NCBI GenBank assembly: GCA_024516155.1
Contig: JAJJXM010000108.1
Coordinates: 31,316-95,315, forward strand
Direction of reading: 5' to 3'
Length of the DNA stretch: 64,000 bases
Source of the DNA: Pyronema omphalodes
Taxonomy: Eukaryota > Ascomycota > Pezizomycetes > Pezizales > Pyronemataceae
This document shows, piece after piece, positions 39,426 to 51,664 of this stretch. Position 1 is the first letter of the stretch. Every line of letters starts with the position of its first letter. The notes under the pieces were generated by a model. That model did no database searches. It had not been told where the DNA came from and worked only from the letters and a program-made list of their open reading frames with translations. Position numbers and translations under genes: made by a program.

Positions 39426-42400
39426 CTATCCCCTTCTGCGAGGCTTCTCTAGCCGGGAGTGTGCCCAGGTCGAGGTAGCAACCTTGGTTGCAGAGATAAA
39501 GGTGGAAAGAGCCTTGGTGCCGGAGGGGGTGTCCAGAATGGTGTTTAGGTTGATCCGGGAGTGTTGTCTGAGTTTGAGGTCCTTCCTGAGTGTGGAGCGT
39601 GCGGCCTGGAAGTCGGGGCAGCTCAGGAGCAGGTGTCGAGGCGTCTGCGGTGGATGGATTGGGCAGCTGCAGCTGCGGGAGGGGTATGCGTCGGATGGAG
39701 GGTGGGCCAAGCAGTTGAGGAAGTACCCGTGGCCGGTGCGAAGACCCAGGATTGCAGTTGATATCCAGCGGGGGTTTTCGGTGTACGCAGTGTCCATTTT
39801 GCGGCGGTGTGTGGCGGCGTACGTGCGCGGTCGGGGGGAAGAGGTAAACCAGGTAGCCCAGTCTTCGGTGTACCTCTCTCGAGCGCGGCGGCGCAGCCAA
39901 GTGAGGGATATCGGTATTTGTCGGCGTGGCGGTACTGTTGTCGCCTGTCGGGCCAGTTCGTCGGCGGCTTCGTTTCCGGGGACGCTAGTGTGTCCTGGGA
40001 CCCAGTGGATGGTAATTGAGGTACCGTAAGTGTGAAGGTCGTGAGCGGTGTTGTGGATGGCCCAGGCGAGCTCCTGGCCGGGGCCTCGACGGAGGTGAGA
40101 GGCTCGACGTATCGCGGCTTGGTTGTCGGTGAAAACGTGGATGTGTTTGTCGTATAGGACGTTGCGTCGAATATGTGTCAGGCATGTCCGGAGTCCTTCG
40201 TGGATGGCCATAACTTCCGCGTCGAAGACTTCTGTTCTGTCGCCCATGGGCACTATGGAGTCGACAGGGCGTGGCAGCCCGTGGGGGATGGTGTATCCTG
40301 CGCCTGTTATACCGTCAAGTTGAGAGCCGTCCGTGTACAGTAGGATAGTATCCGATCGTTGGCGAAGGGCGTGGAGGAGGAGGAGGTGGTCGTCGGCAGC
40401 TTCAGCCTTCGGGGAGGAGGAGATGTCGATCGTTAATGTAGGGGCGAGGTCGTCGTCGGGGATGTTTTGGGAGGTGTCCTCGATTTCGGCGTTTGGTTGG
40501 ACCCACGGGGAGAGGGTGCTGATGACGTGCAGGAGGCGGGACGGGGCTTGTCCTGGGACGTGCCACGGGTGGTCGTACTCGGTGTCTGGGTTGATGGAGG
40601 CATCCTCGACACTCGGGGCGGGAAACGAGACGGGGCAACGTGTGATGATAGGGTGCGAGGCGGGTAAAGTGAGGGTGCGCAGGGCGTATTTCCGCTGGCG
40701 GTTGTCAAGACGTATTGTGACGGGGGGGAGTGCGGATTCATTGTGGAGGGCCAGGATCGGAGTAGAGGTGAAGGCGTTGAGAATCCTGCGGAGGGCGGTG
40801 TTCTGTTGATTCTGGAGGGTGCGGGCAAGGTCTTTTTGTTGGTTCCACCATATCTCTGCGCCGTAGTCTGCTCTCGACTGGACACACGCCTGGTAGATTA
40901 GTCTCGTAGCAGCGGGGGACAGACCTGTTTCGTACCGTGCTAACCTACACAGTGCGTTCAGAGTTCTTTGCGCGGCGGTTACTCGTCTAGCTACATGTTT
41001 TCTAAAGTTAAGTTTCCTATCTATATACAGGCCTATCCACCTGACAACATCCTTCTCTCCTCCTTGTGTTCCCGGTGTGATAACTGTACCGTTTGGTGAC
41101 TTAACTTTTTCCTCCTCAGTGATGCTGTCGGTGCGTGCCCAGTGGAAATGCAGGAGCTCTGACTTGGCATCGTCAAATGCAACGGCGTTTGCGTCGGCCC
41201 ACCGAAAGGCTGTTGTCGTAATGTTCTCAAGTGCGCGGGCGTTCGCTTTTCTGGTGCGTCCCTGGACGACGATCGCTACGTCGTCAATGTAGCTAGGTGT
41301 CCAGGCGTACGGGTGTACCTGCGCTAGTTCGTCGAATAATGGGCGGAGGTATAATAAGAAAAGTATGGGGGATGCAGGGGAACCTTGTGGGATGCCTGTT
41401 TGCACTGGGCGTTGCGTGTCAGTTCGCCCGTCGAACGCTAGAGCGATCGTGCGATCTGCGAGGAAAGACTGGCACCACGATACTACTGGTCGCGGGCACC
41501 CAAGCTGTCGTAATGTTTGTTGGAGGCGGTCAGCAGAGACGTTGTCGAACGCTCCACGAACATCGAGGAAGAGGGCAGAGGTTAGCATTCCGTGAGATTT
41601 CCCAATCTCGACGTCGTGCACCAGCGCCATCGCCGCGTCAATTGCTGATCTCTGCGGGCGTCCACCTACTTGGTCCCTATGTAGTAAGTCGTGAGAGTCT
41701 GCCATCGTGCCTAGGCGAGTGGCCATTAGTTTTTCGAGGGTCTTCCCAAGGCAGTTTAGGAGCGCAATCGGACGGTATGCCTTTGGATTGCTGTAATCCG
41801 GCTTGTTAGGTTTGGCGATAATGACTGTGGTGGCCTGGCGCCAGCATCGCGGATGGTAGCCTACCGTCCCTAATGTGGCGTAGAGGTTGTTCATGTGTTT
41901 GGGGATGGCAAGGTATGCTTGGCGCAGGCAGGCGAATGTGAGCCCATCGGGTCCGGGCGCCTTGGTCGGCGAGGAGGAGAATATCGCTGTTTCTACCTCT
42001 GTCGGTGTAAAGGTTGTCCACTGCAACTCGCGGCGCGGGGGGAGGACGGACGGAGGCGGTGGTGGCGGCGGCGGGGGAAACAACTTTTGGAAGGCCTCTA
42101 CCTTTGCGTCGAAGGAGCTGCAGATTGTTTCTTGGCCGTTTATCATTGCGCGGAGGTTTGGTGTTAGCTGAGCACGCCGAGGGTTGGTGTGCCTAAACGC
42201 CTGCCACACATCGGGTCCTTCGGCTTGGGAAAGATATTCCTTCCACTTTGCATCTTTCGCCGTTCGAATGGTCCTGTGGTATTCGTTTCGGTGTTGCTTG
42301 TAGTTTAGGTGGGATCTATCGTCACGTTTGCGTTTCCACTTACGTCTTGCTTTGGTCATCTTTTTCCTTGCCTCGGTGACTTCTGCGGTCCACCATCTCT

Positions 42401-43346
42401 TCGATTGTGGGGTCACTTGTAGTACGGGGGTGGACGTAGTCGCGGCATTAAGGATGGCATCACGTATTGACTCCGCCCACGCATCGAGGTTGTCTGTGGT
42501 AGGGTGGTTGCGGTATTGTGTCCATGATGGTGTGAGGGCTAAGCACGAGGGACGGAGGGTTTCGGCGAAGAGCTCCCAATCCGTCTTTTTCCAGTTTAGT
42601 CGGTTTCTTGGGGGGGTTGTTTCAGCGTCTGGGTGGGTTGTGTGCACTTCGAAACGTATGACTTCATGGTCAGATCCCGTAGCGTTGTCGTCGTCAATTG
42701 CCCAGTTGATTGTTTCCTCTGCCATGTGGGGCGATGCTAGGGTCAGGTCGAGGACGGAAGAACTGCGGCCTTGGTTGTAGTAGTAGGTGGGAATGTCAGG
42801 GACGGACACGAGGGTCCAGTCTCGTTGTTCGATGAGGTCAACTATTTCGGTGGCGCGGGTGGGGGAACGTGTGGAGGAGTTCCACAGGGCATGGTGAGCG
42901 TTGAGGTCACCTGTGATGATGCACCTGCGGGGGAGGGGGAGGGGGGTGAGGGCTCTCGGGATGGTATAAATATTGCTTTCGGGGTGTTTTTCGTTGTACA
43001 TATTAAGAAGAAAGAAAGAAGGAATTAAGTCGGTGCCTACCTCAAGGACCTGAAGGTCAGGATCCGCGCATATATCGGTGCGCTGAGAAACCCTGAGGTA
43101 TGGGTTTGTCCTGGTCACATAGGCGGCTGTTCTGTTGGTGGTTCTGTCCCCACGCGGTGGCAAGACCAGTGTGAACGATGGGTGTGTGGTGGCGTATGTT
43201 ATGTCGGTAATGTGAATTTCTTGTATTAGGATTATGTCGGCTGTGTTGTCTGCGCTATTCAGCAGCGCATCGAGTGCTGTTCGTTGTCGGTTCACGTTGT
43301 GGGAGACGATCCGTATGGTTGCTGCCAGTCTGTTGTAGCTAGACAT
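39426..43346 (-). CDS. LINE B ORF2: endonuclease, reverse transcriptase, RNase H (1306 aa)
   Basis: Same length as LINE A ORF2 and nearly identical; small changes include SSPTKAPGPDG for SSPKKAPGPDG and DQVGGRPQRS for DQIGGRPQRS. All motifs are present: TGDLNAHH, GSDHEVIRF, GIPQGSPASPILF, YIDD, TDGSQLDG, TDNQAAIRR, HWVPGHTSVPGNEAADELA, CSCPIHPPQTPRHLLLSC. It starts in the ATGTCTAG overlap with ORF1. No lesion is visible. Confidence 0.94.
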   Translation of the reverse strand: MSSYNRLAATIRIVSHNVNRQRTALDALLNSADNTADIILIQEIHITDITYATTHPSFTLVLPPRGDRTTNRTAAYVTRTNPYLRVSQRTDICADPDLQVLEVGTDLIPSFFLLNMYNEKHPESNIYTIPRALTPLPLPRRCIITGDLNAHHALWNSSTRSPTRATEIVDLIEQRDWTLVSVPDIPTYYYNQGRSSSVLDLTLASPHMAEETINWAIDDDNATGSDHEVIRFEVHTTHPDAETTPPRNRLNWKKTDWELFAETLRPSCLALTPSWTQYRNHPTTDNLDAWAESIRDAILNAATTSTPVLQVTPQSKRWWTAEVTEARKKMTKARRKWKRKRDDRSHLNYKQHRNEYHRTIRTAKDAKWKEYLSQAEGPDVWQAFRHTNPRRAQLTPNLRAMINGQETICSSFDAKVEAFQKLFPPPPPPPPPSVLPPRRELQWTTFTPTEVETAIFSSSPTKAPGPDGLTFACLRQAYLAIPKHMNNLYATLGTVGYHPRCWRQATTVIIAKPNKPDYSNPKAYRPIALLNCLGKTLEKLMATRLGTMADSHDLLHRDQVGGRPQRSAIDAAMALVHDVEIGKSHGMLTSALFLDVRGAFDNVSADRLQQTLRQLGCPRPVVSWCQSFLADRTIALAFDGRTDTQRPVQTGIPQGSPASPILFLLYLRPLFDELAQVHPYAWTPSYIDDVAIVVQGRTRKANARALENITTTAFRWADANAVAFDDAKSELLHFHWARTDSITEEEKVKSPNGTVITPGTQGGEKDVVRWIGLYIDRKLNFRKHVARRVTAAQRTLNALCRLARYETGLSPAATRLIYQACVQSRADYGAEIWWNQQKDLARTLQNQQNTALRRILNAFTSTPILALHNESALPPVTIRLDNRQRKYALRTLTLPASHPIITRCPVSFPAPSVEDASINPDTEYDHPWHVPGQAPSRLLHVISTLSPWVQPNAEIEDTSQNIPDDDLAPTLTIDISSSPKAEAADDHLLLLHALRQRSDTILLYTDGSQLDGITGAGYTIPHGLPRPVDSIVPMGDRTEVFDAEVMAIHEGLRTCLTHIRRNVLYDKHIHVFTDNQAAIRRASHLRRGPGQELAWAIHNTAHDLHTYGTSITIHWVPGHTSVPGNEAADELARQATTVPPRRQIPISLTWLRRRARERYTEDWATWFTSSPRPRTYAATHRRKMDTAYTENPRWISTAILGLRTGHGYFLNCLAHPPSDAYPSRSCSCPIHPPQTPRHLLLSCPDFQAARSTLRKDLKLRQHSRINLNTILDTPSGTKALSTFISATKVATSTWAHSRLEKPRRRG

Positions 43347-43532
43347 GGGCTTTCATCTCAGTGTCTCTGTCGGCTGGGTTGGGTGGGGCGGCGGCGGGGT
43401 TTTGTGACGCTGTCCAGGCTTCTTTGAATATGCGGATGCGTACGGGGCATTGCTTGCTGCAGCCTGGGTGGTCGAGGTCGGGGAGGTTGGCGTCCGCGCA
43501 GTTTTTGCAATGGTATCTAGTGTGCTCACAAC
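43339..43532 (-). CDS. LINE B ORF1, C-terminal piece
   Basis: Holds the third knuckle group (CEHTRYHCKNC) to the end (DRDTEMKAHV). It is continuous with 56449-58006 after removing N4 and one copy of TAGTGTGCTCACAAC. As it stands it has no start and is cut off from the rest of the gene. Confidence 0.85.
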
Positions 43533-43734
43533 GTCCCTCCCACACGGCAACGGCGACCCCCCCCCCTGCATTCTCAACAACGAGCACCGACACCCCCGGT
43601 TTTCTCATCGGATTCGGATTCGCAGCACTCTGTTACGTTATTCTCTGAATTTTCAGGGAATTCTACGTTGTTTTTGTTGACTTTTGTCGCAAAATCAGAG
43701 TTTTCACGAGTTTTGGCTTACCCCACCTCACGAA

Positions 43735-44128
43735 ATGTCGCCAAAACAACGACAGAACAACGCCCAACGATCGAAACGGTCCGGAAACGCGTATAATGTT
43801 CTAGCCGACCTTCCTCATGATGGATCTAATCCTACTTTCGATGGAAGAGATGGAAAAGTTGATGAAGTTGATGGAAACTTCGCTGGAAAACCCTTCCAGA
43901 GCGTGGTCTTGGCACGATCACCAGTTCCTTCGGCTTCAACATCGCAGCAGCAGGCGACAACTGAACACAGCCGGTTTAGTGACTACCGTCGCATGATGGT
44001 ATCTGCAATTAATAAGGCAGTCGCAGTTGACGACAACTATGTCACCCTAGATCAACTGTTTATAGACAACTACGCCGGGCTCACTGGAGCCAGCTTCCTG
44101 GGGATACAACAGATCCACCAGGACACAC
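43735..44128 (+). pseudogene. N4 ORF, N-terminal piece
   Basis: MSPKQRQNNAQRSKRSGNAY to the point where G2 enters after GGACACAC. Nearly identical to N1 over this stretch. The frame runs a few codons into the G2 LTR and stops. Confidence 0.85.
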
Positions 44129-45485
44129 TGTCACACCCTATAATGTGTGAGTATAGAATAGGTAACATGTATAACATTTAGAGAACATGGCAAACTCGAC
44201 AGGAGAATGAATAATAAGGTTAGTATCCCGGGCCGGAACCCCCTGAGGAGCTCCAGCTAGCCACGTCACGTGATTCGTGACTTTCCGAAAGGACCTCACG
44301 AGGATCCCGGCCCGAGGCGTCGCTACCTGTTATTCACTGTCAGTTTGGGAGGATCACAGATGGATGGGAACGAGGAACAACTTACCTCATGGGTGTCGAC
44401 TTACCCATGAGAAAACTACAGACGACGCTGATGGAGACAGAAGACGACGGCGAAAGGACACCCCCTTATACTTGAGGTTGTGTTCCACCAAGCACGGCTA
44501 CCAGAGGGCTTGCAAGAGAAGGGAATTCTCAGGACAGTGCAAGGCAGACGAATAGGATCATCCGAGGTCTGAGTTGGGCGGATAGTCGGCCAAGGAACAA
44601 GGCAGAGTCTAGTCAGCCAACAGGAGTGGAGCTCAGGACAAGGGTCAAGATTGCGATAGCATGAGACGACGTCCTGCAGCAAGGAACACCACTCAGGGAA
44701 ACTGTTGGATGGAACTGATATGACGCGACCTTAGGCCAATGACTACCAACTGCAAGATAAGACGGCGTTTGCGTACACACCAGGGTGTGGCTGCGCGCAA
44801 GTGCGCACAGGTGGGGCTGTTATGACATCACACAGGAATGTGACGGGGCAGTGCGCTCCGGTAAGGCATAGTCTGCCTTATGATGTCAGATTCCTTCACT
44901 CGCAATCGAGATTCTCTAGGGAGATCTATGATCAAGACGACTCATGCGATATATGACTCACATGTTATTATCGGAGGAGTCATTGCATTATGCGCTCAAG
45001 TGGAGTAACCCTCCACTAGGCGCTTAACCCCAATACCTGATTGGAAGGTGTGGTAGCACGGCGAGGAATGTCAAGGATTAATCTGAGACGAGGCACATCA
45101 TGCAAGTGAGCAATTAATATAATTGCGCATGCAGCATGATGCGAGCCATCGGCAGATTTGTCAAAGGATTGACTCACGTCTTATCTCCTAAGCTTCGTTT
45201 GGAAGTTGGTTCCCTTGGGAAGTCTGGGCGAACTTGTAGACGAAAGTCTATAAAAGACCCTAAGTCTTCCCACCGTTTCCTCCAGCATCAGCAACTTGAT
45301 CTCTTGTTACGACGTTACTATTCTACACCGATACCTCAGGACGAGACCCTTAAGTTTATTCGGCCTGTGATCGATTAGTTTACTTCCTAGCTTCTTGGGG
45401 AAATCTTTTAGTTGAATATCTTTCAAACAAAGTACGACTGATCGAAAAAGCTTCTGTATTGAAAGCCTCAATACCCAGGTTCACA
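44129..45485 (+). repeat. G2 5' LTR
   Basis: Begins TGTCACACCCTATAATG and ends CCAGGTTCACA, 1357 bp. It holds a TATA-like box at 45249-45256, with the transcribed part presumably starting shortly after. Confidence 0.95.
45249..45256 (+). promoter_or_regulatory. TATA-like box in the G2 5' LTR (TATAAAAG)
   Basis: Good match to a TATA box about 230 bases before the LTR end; the same sequence is at 52785-52792 in the 3' LTR. No start site can be placed from sequence alone. Confidence 0.5.
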
Positions 45486-45606
45486 CTATAAACTTAAGGC
45501 TCAAGCTACTAAGTTTACTTATCGACACGAATACGGAAGACCCTCTTCTAGGGCAAGAAACACCAACACTCCTCCAAAAAACTACAAACGAAAACTTCAA
45601 TCTACA
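45486..45606 (+). other. G2 leader
   Basis: 121 bases between LTR and gag. The first bases CTATAAACTTAAGGCTC should contain the primer site. They do not match the common initiator-Met primer site, and I cannot name the tRNA. Confidence 0.6.
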
Positions 45607-47799
45607 ATGGCCTCACACAGACTCACCGGCGGTGCCACCCACGACGACGGACTTGATGCGCCTATGGCTGATACTGTCAGCATCACCCGTCCTCGCTCCT
45701 GGGAGGAGGTCACCTCTGTGGGACAACCAAGGGTTCATCATGGCACCACTCTTCACCTAGGCGAGGTGCCACAGTGGGTGATTTTAATGATGGAAAGGAT
45801 GAATTCGACTGAGGAGGACATTAAGAGATTGATGGAAGCAGCAGGATCAGGAGCTGCAATGAACGAAGAACTACAACGGATGAAGGGACTCTATCAGGAA
45901 ATGGCCCAGGGGATGCAAAAAGCTTACGACATCCTAGCAAAGAAGGGGAATCTTGACCAAGAGGTCAACCTTCAAACCGTTACCAGACTCGTTCAGGCCA
46001 GCAACGACTTCGCCGGCCAAGTTTGGAGGACAATTGGCGAACTTGCCACGGACACTCAAACCAAAGAGGCAGCCAACCAAGCGGCTGCAGAAAGACTCAA
46101 ACACGGCATTCAGACAACCAATGCCATCCTCGAAGCCTTTGCCCAGAGGCAATTACAAATCAACAAGGAAATCGAGGAATGGGCCTTTCCAAAGAATACA
46201 CAAGACGCCATCCGAGAGCAAGATGATGAACAAAGAGATAGGCGGATTGCGGCTCTTTCCAGAGCTGAAGAGGTGCACCAGCAACGTCTGCTGGATTATG
46301 AAGAGCAGAGAGAAGAGGAAAAGATGGAATTGGTAAACAAGGTTATTGGCCTTGTGATGTCAAAAATCCAGAGAAAGGAGCATTTCGATGCTAAGTCTCT
46401 AACCGAGGCTATGCATGAGGAGATGACTCCCAGACCTCCCTCCCTCGGCAGAGCACCAGAAGTCCCCTTGCCTCCATCAGAGGATGGAACCCCTGCAGAC
46501 AACGGCAGAAATGGTGGTAGGGGCAGTAAACCACCAGGAGGAGGACTCCCACCACCTCCACCGCCACCATCTGATCCTTCGGACGGCGAAGACTCAGATG
46601 ATTCATACATCTGAAAAGCGTTGGAAAGAAAGCGCCAGGAGCGCAAACAAAAGGCTCAACAAAAGAAGCCTGAAGCAAAAAATGCAACGGAAGCATTTTT
46701 GGAATCACTTGTCAACAAATTGCAGCAATCCGGGGTCAACGAACCAAGGAGACCCAAAATGCCTGAAATGAAGGCTCCACAATATTTTTCTGGGAAGGAC
46801 AAGAATTTGTTTAGGGCTTGGTGGATGTCGGTCCAAGATTACATTGCGACATACGCCAAGGCTTTTCCAGATGAGGACGACCAGGTGAAATGGGTTGGGA
46901 GCTTGCTTACTCACAAAGCTCTCAGTGGGCACCAGGAACGGCGAAAGTCCATTCAAAGGCAAGGACTTAAGGATACATGGCAAGCTTTCTCAAGCTCGAT
47001 TGAAACTAGGTTTGAGGATAAGCGGGAAGCCCAGAAGGACGTTAAGAGGATCACGGAACTCCAGTATGAGGGAGACATTGATGATTACATTACAAAGTTA
47101 GAGGATCTCAATATGCGCGTTGGGGCAATTGGGCCAATGTATAGGAATGTAATTTGGGAGGCCATGACACCGGCCATTAAAAAGATGGTATATCAAAGAT
47201 TTGGGGGAATCCCAACAGACGATGAAGCAATGATTGATGCAGTTAAGGAAGCTGCTCATGTTGTGGAAAATTTGGAAGAGGAACTAAAGGGTCACAAGAA
47301 AAAGACTTTGGAAGTGCGGGAGGACCGCCATAAAGACAAAGGAAAGAATAAGGAGATTGTGCGCCCTAAGGAGGTGCAGCACAAGGATAAGTTCAAGGAT
47401 AAGAAAGAGAAAAAGAGTTTTTCTGGGAAAAAGGACAAGAAGTCCATTTTTGCGTCAGGGAGGGAGGCTCTGCAGAATGTTCCTCAGAGCGAAATTGATA
47501 AACATAAGAAGGAAAAGGCTGACTGTTGGAGATGCGGACGATCAGGACATAAAATGTTCGATTGTTACGCAAAGAAGACAGTTGGAGGAACAGAGCTCTC
47601 TGGCGAAGGAAAGGTTGCTTCCTCAGGAAAGAGGAAGAGAGATGACGATGATGAAGGAAATAAAGGGCAGGAGAAGCCCAAGGAAACAAAAAAGACCAAG
47701 ACTGCTGCGGTACGGCAGGATGATGATGATGAAATGATGCAAGATGCTCAGCCCAGGATTTGGGAGATTGAGCAGAATGATGAGGAGTCGGATTTTTAA
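45607..47799 (+). pseudogene. G2 gag with one in-frame TGA
   Basis: MASHRLTGGATHDDGLD to the TGA at 46612-46614, then the same frame continues KALERKRQERKQ to the TAA at 47797-47799. The first part is helical and Gln/Glu-rich with a Gly/Pro stretch before the stop. The second has the capsid region (YFSGKDKNLFRAWW ... ITELQYEGDIDDYI), a Lys-rich linker and a CCHC knuckle CWRCGRSGHKMFDC. A nonsense mutation is most likely; stop readthrough or two genuine ORFs are less likely alternatives. Confidence 0.85.
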
Positions 47800-48122
47800 G
47801 ATCCTCTAGGGTTGCGTCACCTGAGGAGGAGGCATGTATATCTGACGCAGGGAATATTATTTGTTGTGGAACAAAAAGAAAATCCACAGACGACTTGGGG
47901 TCGATCAAGACAAAAAATCGACGAACCGACAATGGAACCTCTTCCAAGGAAACGAAAATGGAAGCCGTGGTCCCACCTTATCACGGAAAAAGGCCAATAA
48001 TCAACATGTTGTTGAATTGGTCAAAGAATAAATTAGAACGGTGCGGGTCCTACTCGATACAGGCTCCACCTCAGCACTACTGGACAAAGGTTTTGTCCAT
48101 ACATACAAAATCCCTACTGTGA
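47784..48122 (+). pseudogene. G2 start of pol (pre-protease region)
   Basis: Open in the frame one base back from gag and overlapping its end. Around the gag stop the sequence GAT TTT TAA would let a Phe tRNA on TTT slip back onto TTT, giving a gag-pol fusion; this is not a canonical heptamer. The frame reads KMEAVVPPYHGKRPIINM and NWSKNKLER. There the protease continues in another frame, consistent with one lost base near 48040. Downstream of that point this frame is noise. Confidence 0.6.
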
Positions 48123-49246
48123 AGAGAGACAAGCCTCTTCAAATCCGCAACTTCAATAACGAGGTAGTTGCTGGAGCTGGAGAATTCTTTACGGTACCTT
48201 TCATGCTGCAACATAAACAACACCTTGCAGCCGAATCCTTCGAAGTCGCCCCTCTTGACAGCGACTGCGATGTCATCTTACCATACTGGTGGATGGCAAA
48301 ACACCAACCTTGCAACATGTGGGGAGAAAGCAATAACATCTCCTTCACAACTCCACGTTGCACCGAACATTGTACTAAGGCTCAGGCCAGTACATTCTCC
48401 CTTAAGGTCGATAGACGAGTACTCGACCACCCTGAGGCCTCAGTTATAGGCCATATATCAGCCATTGCCACTAAAGAGGAATTGTCAGAGGCACTTCAAC
48501 AAGTCCCTGAGAAATTCCGTAAGTGGATCAATATCATGACCAAGGAAGCAGCAGACAAGCTTCCAGAACACAAGTCTTACGACCATGCCATAGACTTAAA
48601 GGAAGGAGAGACTCCTCCTTGGGGACCAGTCTATGCGCTTAATGAAGTCGAACTGGAGACACTCAGAGAATGGCTAAAAGAAATGCTAAGGACAGGCAAG
48701 ATTAGACCATCAAAATCTCCTGCCGCAGCACCCATTCTCTTTGTGCCAAAACCCCATGGGCGAGGTCTACGACTTTGTGTTGACTATAGGGGGATTAATA
48801 AAATAACAATAGCAAATCGCTACCCCCTCCCTCTTATGTCTGAATTACAAGACAGAGTAAGAGGAGCTAGGTTCTTCACGAAAATGGATTTGAAGAACGG
48901 TTATCATTTGATTAGGATCAAAGAAGGCGATGAATGGAAAACAGCCTTCAGATGCAGGTATGGGCTTTATGAGTTTTTGGTTATGCCCTTTGGATTAAGC
49001 AATGCACCGGCCACATTCCAGGATATGATGAATCATATCTTTAGGGACATGTTGGATCAGGGAGTGATTGCTTATATTGATGATGTTCTGATTTACGCGG
49101 AGACGGAGGAGGAACATGATGAATTGGTTAAGGAAGTCTTAAAAAGACTGGAAGAAAATGGGCTGGTAATATCTCCGGAAAAATATGTTTGGGGGACAAA
49201 CAAAGTGGAATTTTTAGGGGTATATTATAAGCGAAAAGGGAATTGA
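48041..49246 (+). pseudogene. G2 pol part 1: protease and reverse transcriptase
   Basis: Begins at the protease turn VRVLLDTGSTSALLD; there is no ATG because the frame enters from upstream. The reverse transcriptase has LCVDYRGINKITIANRYPL, FFTKMDLKNGYHLIRI, VMPFGLSNAPATFQDMM and YIDDVLIYAE. The frame is lost in GGGG at 49217-49220, which looks one base too long. The following frame carries on the expected sequence. Confidence 0.9.
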
Positions 49247-49247
49247 G

Positions 49248-51494
49248 ATGGCAAAGGATAAAGTGGAAACCGTCCTGGTTTGGGAACCTCCTAGATCCTT
49301 GAAAGAGACACAAGGCTTTCTTGGATTTGCAAACTTCTATCGCCGATTCATAAAGGACTTTTCAAGAATTTGTCGTCCTCTTACTGAATCTACCAAGGGC
49401 GATCCAAAGAAGTGGGAATGGACTGTTGCCATGGAATTGGCATTTGATGAGTTGAAGCAGAGGTTTACGAAGGCACCAATATTGGGTCATTTTGATCCTA
49501 AAAAGGTTTGCATTGTTGAAACTGATGCTTCTGAGTTTGCCTTAGGCGCAGTCCTTTCTCAGAAAGGAGAGGACGGAAAGCTGCACCCTATTGCTTTTCA
49601 CTCCAGGAAATTTACTCCGGCAGAAATCAACTACGAAATCCATGACAAGGAGCTTTTAGCTATTGTGGATTCGTTTAAAATATGGAGAAGATACTTGGAG
49701 GGAGCAATGCACACAGTTCAGGTATTCAGCGACCATCAAAATTTGGAGTACTTCACCACAACAAAAGTACTCAATCGTCGCCAAGCAAGGTGGGCTCAAG
49801 AACTTGCTGGTATTGACTTTAAAATTTTTTACAGACCTGGAAGTAAGAATGGGAAGCCAGATGCATTGTCAAGGCGTCCGGAGTTCCGCCCTGAAAAGGG
49901 GGGAGGTGAGGATCAGCCGATTACGACTATCCTTCACAAAGAACATTTTGCATCGATTTCAGCAATCAGCAGTGGAGGAGAAGGAACTTCATTCATGGTT
50001 TCTTCAGCACGGCTCAATTCTATTCCTTCTGTTAAATGGTCTGGCGAATTTTTGAAGATGGTTAAAGAAGCTGGAGAACTGGACGAAAATTATAAAAAAG
50101 CAGCAAACAAAATAAAGGATCCACTAACGATAGAAGATGGCATAATCTATCGGAAAGAGAAGTTATGGGTGCCAAAGGATTTAGTCAACATGGTCCTGGA
50201 ATCGGAGCACAACTCGAAAATTGCAGGACACTTTGGTCAGGATAAGACCATTGAATTAATAAGAAGAAACTTTTGGTGGCCGAAGATGGATGAACAAATA
50301 ATTGAATATGTTCAAAGCTGTTTGGAATGTCAGAAGGACAAGACGGCTAGGCACCTTAAGTATGGGATGTTGCAACCTTTGGAATTAACATATGCCCCAT
50401 GGCAGTCTATTGCTATGGATTTCATCACCGACCTACCAGAATCAAATGGGTGTGATCAACTATGGGTTATAGTTGATCGATTTACTAAAATGGCGCACTT
50501 CATTCCCCTACAGAAAGATGGCAAGACAACTGCAGACCTTGTCAGGATTTTCGCAAAGGAAATTTGGAAGTTGCACGGCTTACCCAAGGACATAGTGTCG
50601 GACAGAGACTCCAGGTTCACAAGCACCACCTGGAAAGCATTTCTTGGAACGTTAGGAATAAAACCAAGAATGTCAACAGCCTTCCACCCACAAACAGATG
50701 GACAAACGGAACGGCTGAACCAAACAATTGAAGCTTACCTCCGCTCTTTTGTTAACCACGAAATGGACGACTGGGCTGATCTCTTACCCATGGCTGAGTT
50801 CGCATACAATAACTCAGTCACAAGCGCAACTGGACTGTCACCCTTTTACGCTAACTATGGGTTCTACCCAAATACGAGCAACCCTTCGGCAACTGCTGTG
50901 CGCAACCCAGCCAGCAAAGCCTACGCCCACTGGATGCATACGATTCATGAAGGAGCCAAGTTAGCCCTTCAAAAGACACAAGAAAGAATGAAACGTTATG
51001 CAGACCAGAAACGACAGGAGGCACCAGAATACCAAGTAGGAGACTTGGTTATGTTAGATGGACGCAACATACGAACCAGACGCCCATCAAGGAAGTTAGA
51101 CCATAAACTACATGGTCCCTTCCAAGTCGAAAAGGTCATCTCCCCATCAGCAGTACGACTCACGCTCCCACGAAAATGGAAGATACACAACGTCTTCCAT
51201 ACCTCTTTACTTGAGCCCTTTAGAGCAGGAACTCGGGCTCCACCAGATACAAATAAAATTTTACGGGAGGCAGATGATGTGGAGGGAAGCGAGGAATACG
51301 ATATCGATGAAGTCATGAGCAGCTATAAGTCTGGGAATCGAGTATTGTACCTTGTTAAATGGCTAGGTTGGCCCAACAAAAAAGACTGGACGGCAGAAGC
51401 ATTCGACAACTTTTCAGTAGGAGGTCAGGAGAAGTTACGAGAGTTTCATCTCAAGTACCCTGATTCTCCGAGGGACTACCGACTCAAGGATTAA
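49248..51494 (+). pseudogene. G2 pol part 2: RNase H, integrase, chromodomain
   Basis: FLGFANFYRRFIKDFSRI, RNase H IVETDASEFALGAVLSQ, the zinc-binding HFGQDKTIELI ... CLECQKDKTARH, the integrase core Asp in SIAMDFITDLP, DIVSDRDSRF and TDGQTERLNQ, the KLHGPFQVEKV and NVFHTSLLEPF blocks, and a chromodomain VLYLVKWLGW. It ends at a TAA at 51492. Complete in itself but out of frame with the polymerase. Confidence 0.9.
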
Positions 51495-51664
51495 GGCTTA
51501 ATGTTTTTCCCACGGGGTTTTCATTAGGTCGAGTTGGTAGTAGGATGTAGGGGCTGGAGGACTACATCCATATATGATCACTTAATCACTTGGCTGCGGC
51601 GAGGTGCGATCACAGAATGATGAACTACTTGCTTCGGGACGAAGCTTGAACAGGGGGGAGGTGG
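51495..51664 (+). other. G2 3' untranslated region and polypurine tract
   Basis: No ORF. AGGGGGGAGGTGG at 51652-51664 abuts the 3' LTR and is a good plus-strand primer. Confidence 0.8.

Noticed and set aside
44277..45378. Small ORFs inside the G2 LTRs (for example 45136-45378, 80 codons)
   Set aside because: They occur in both LTRs simply because these are duplicates; there is no recognisable protein and a promoter region is expected here.
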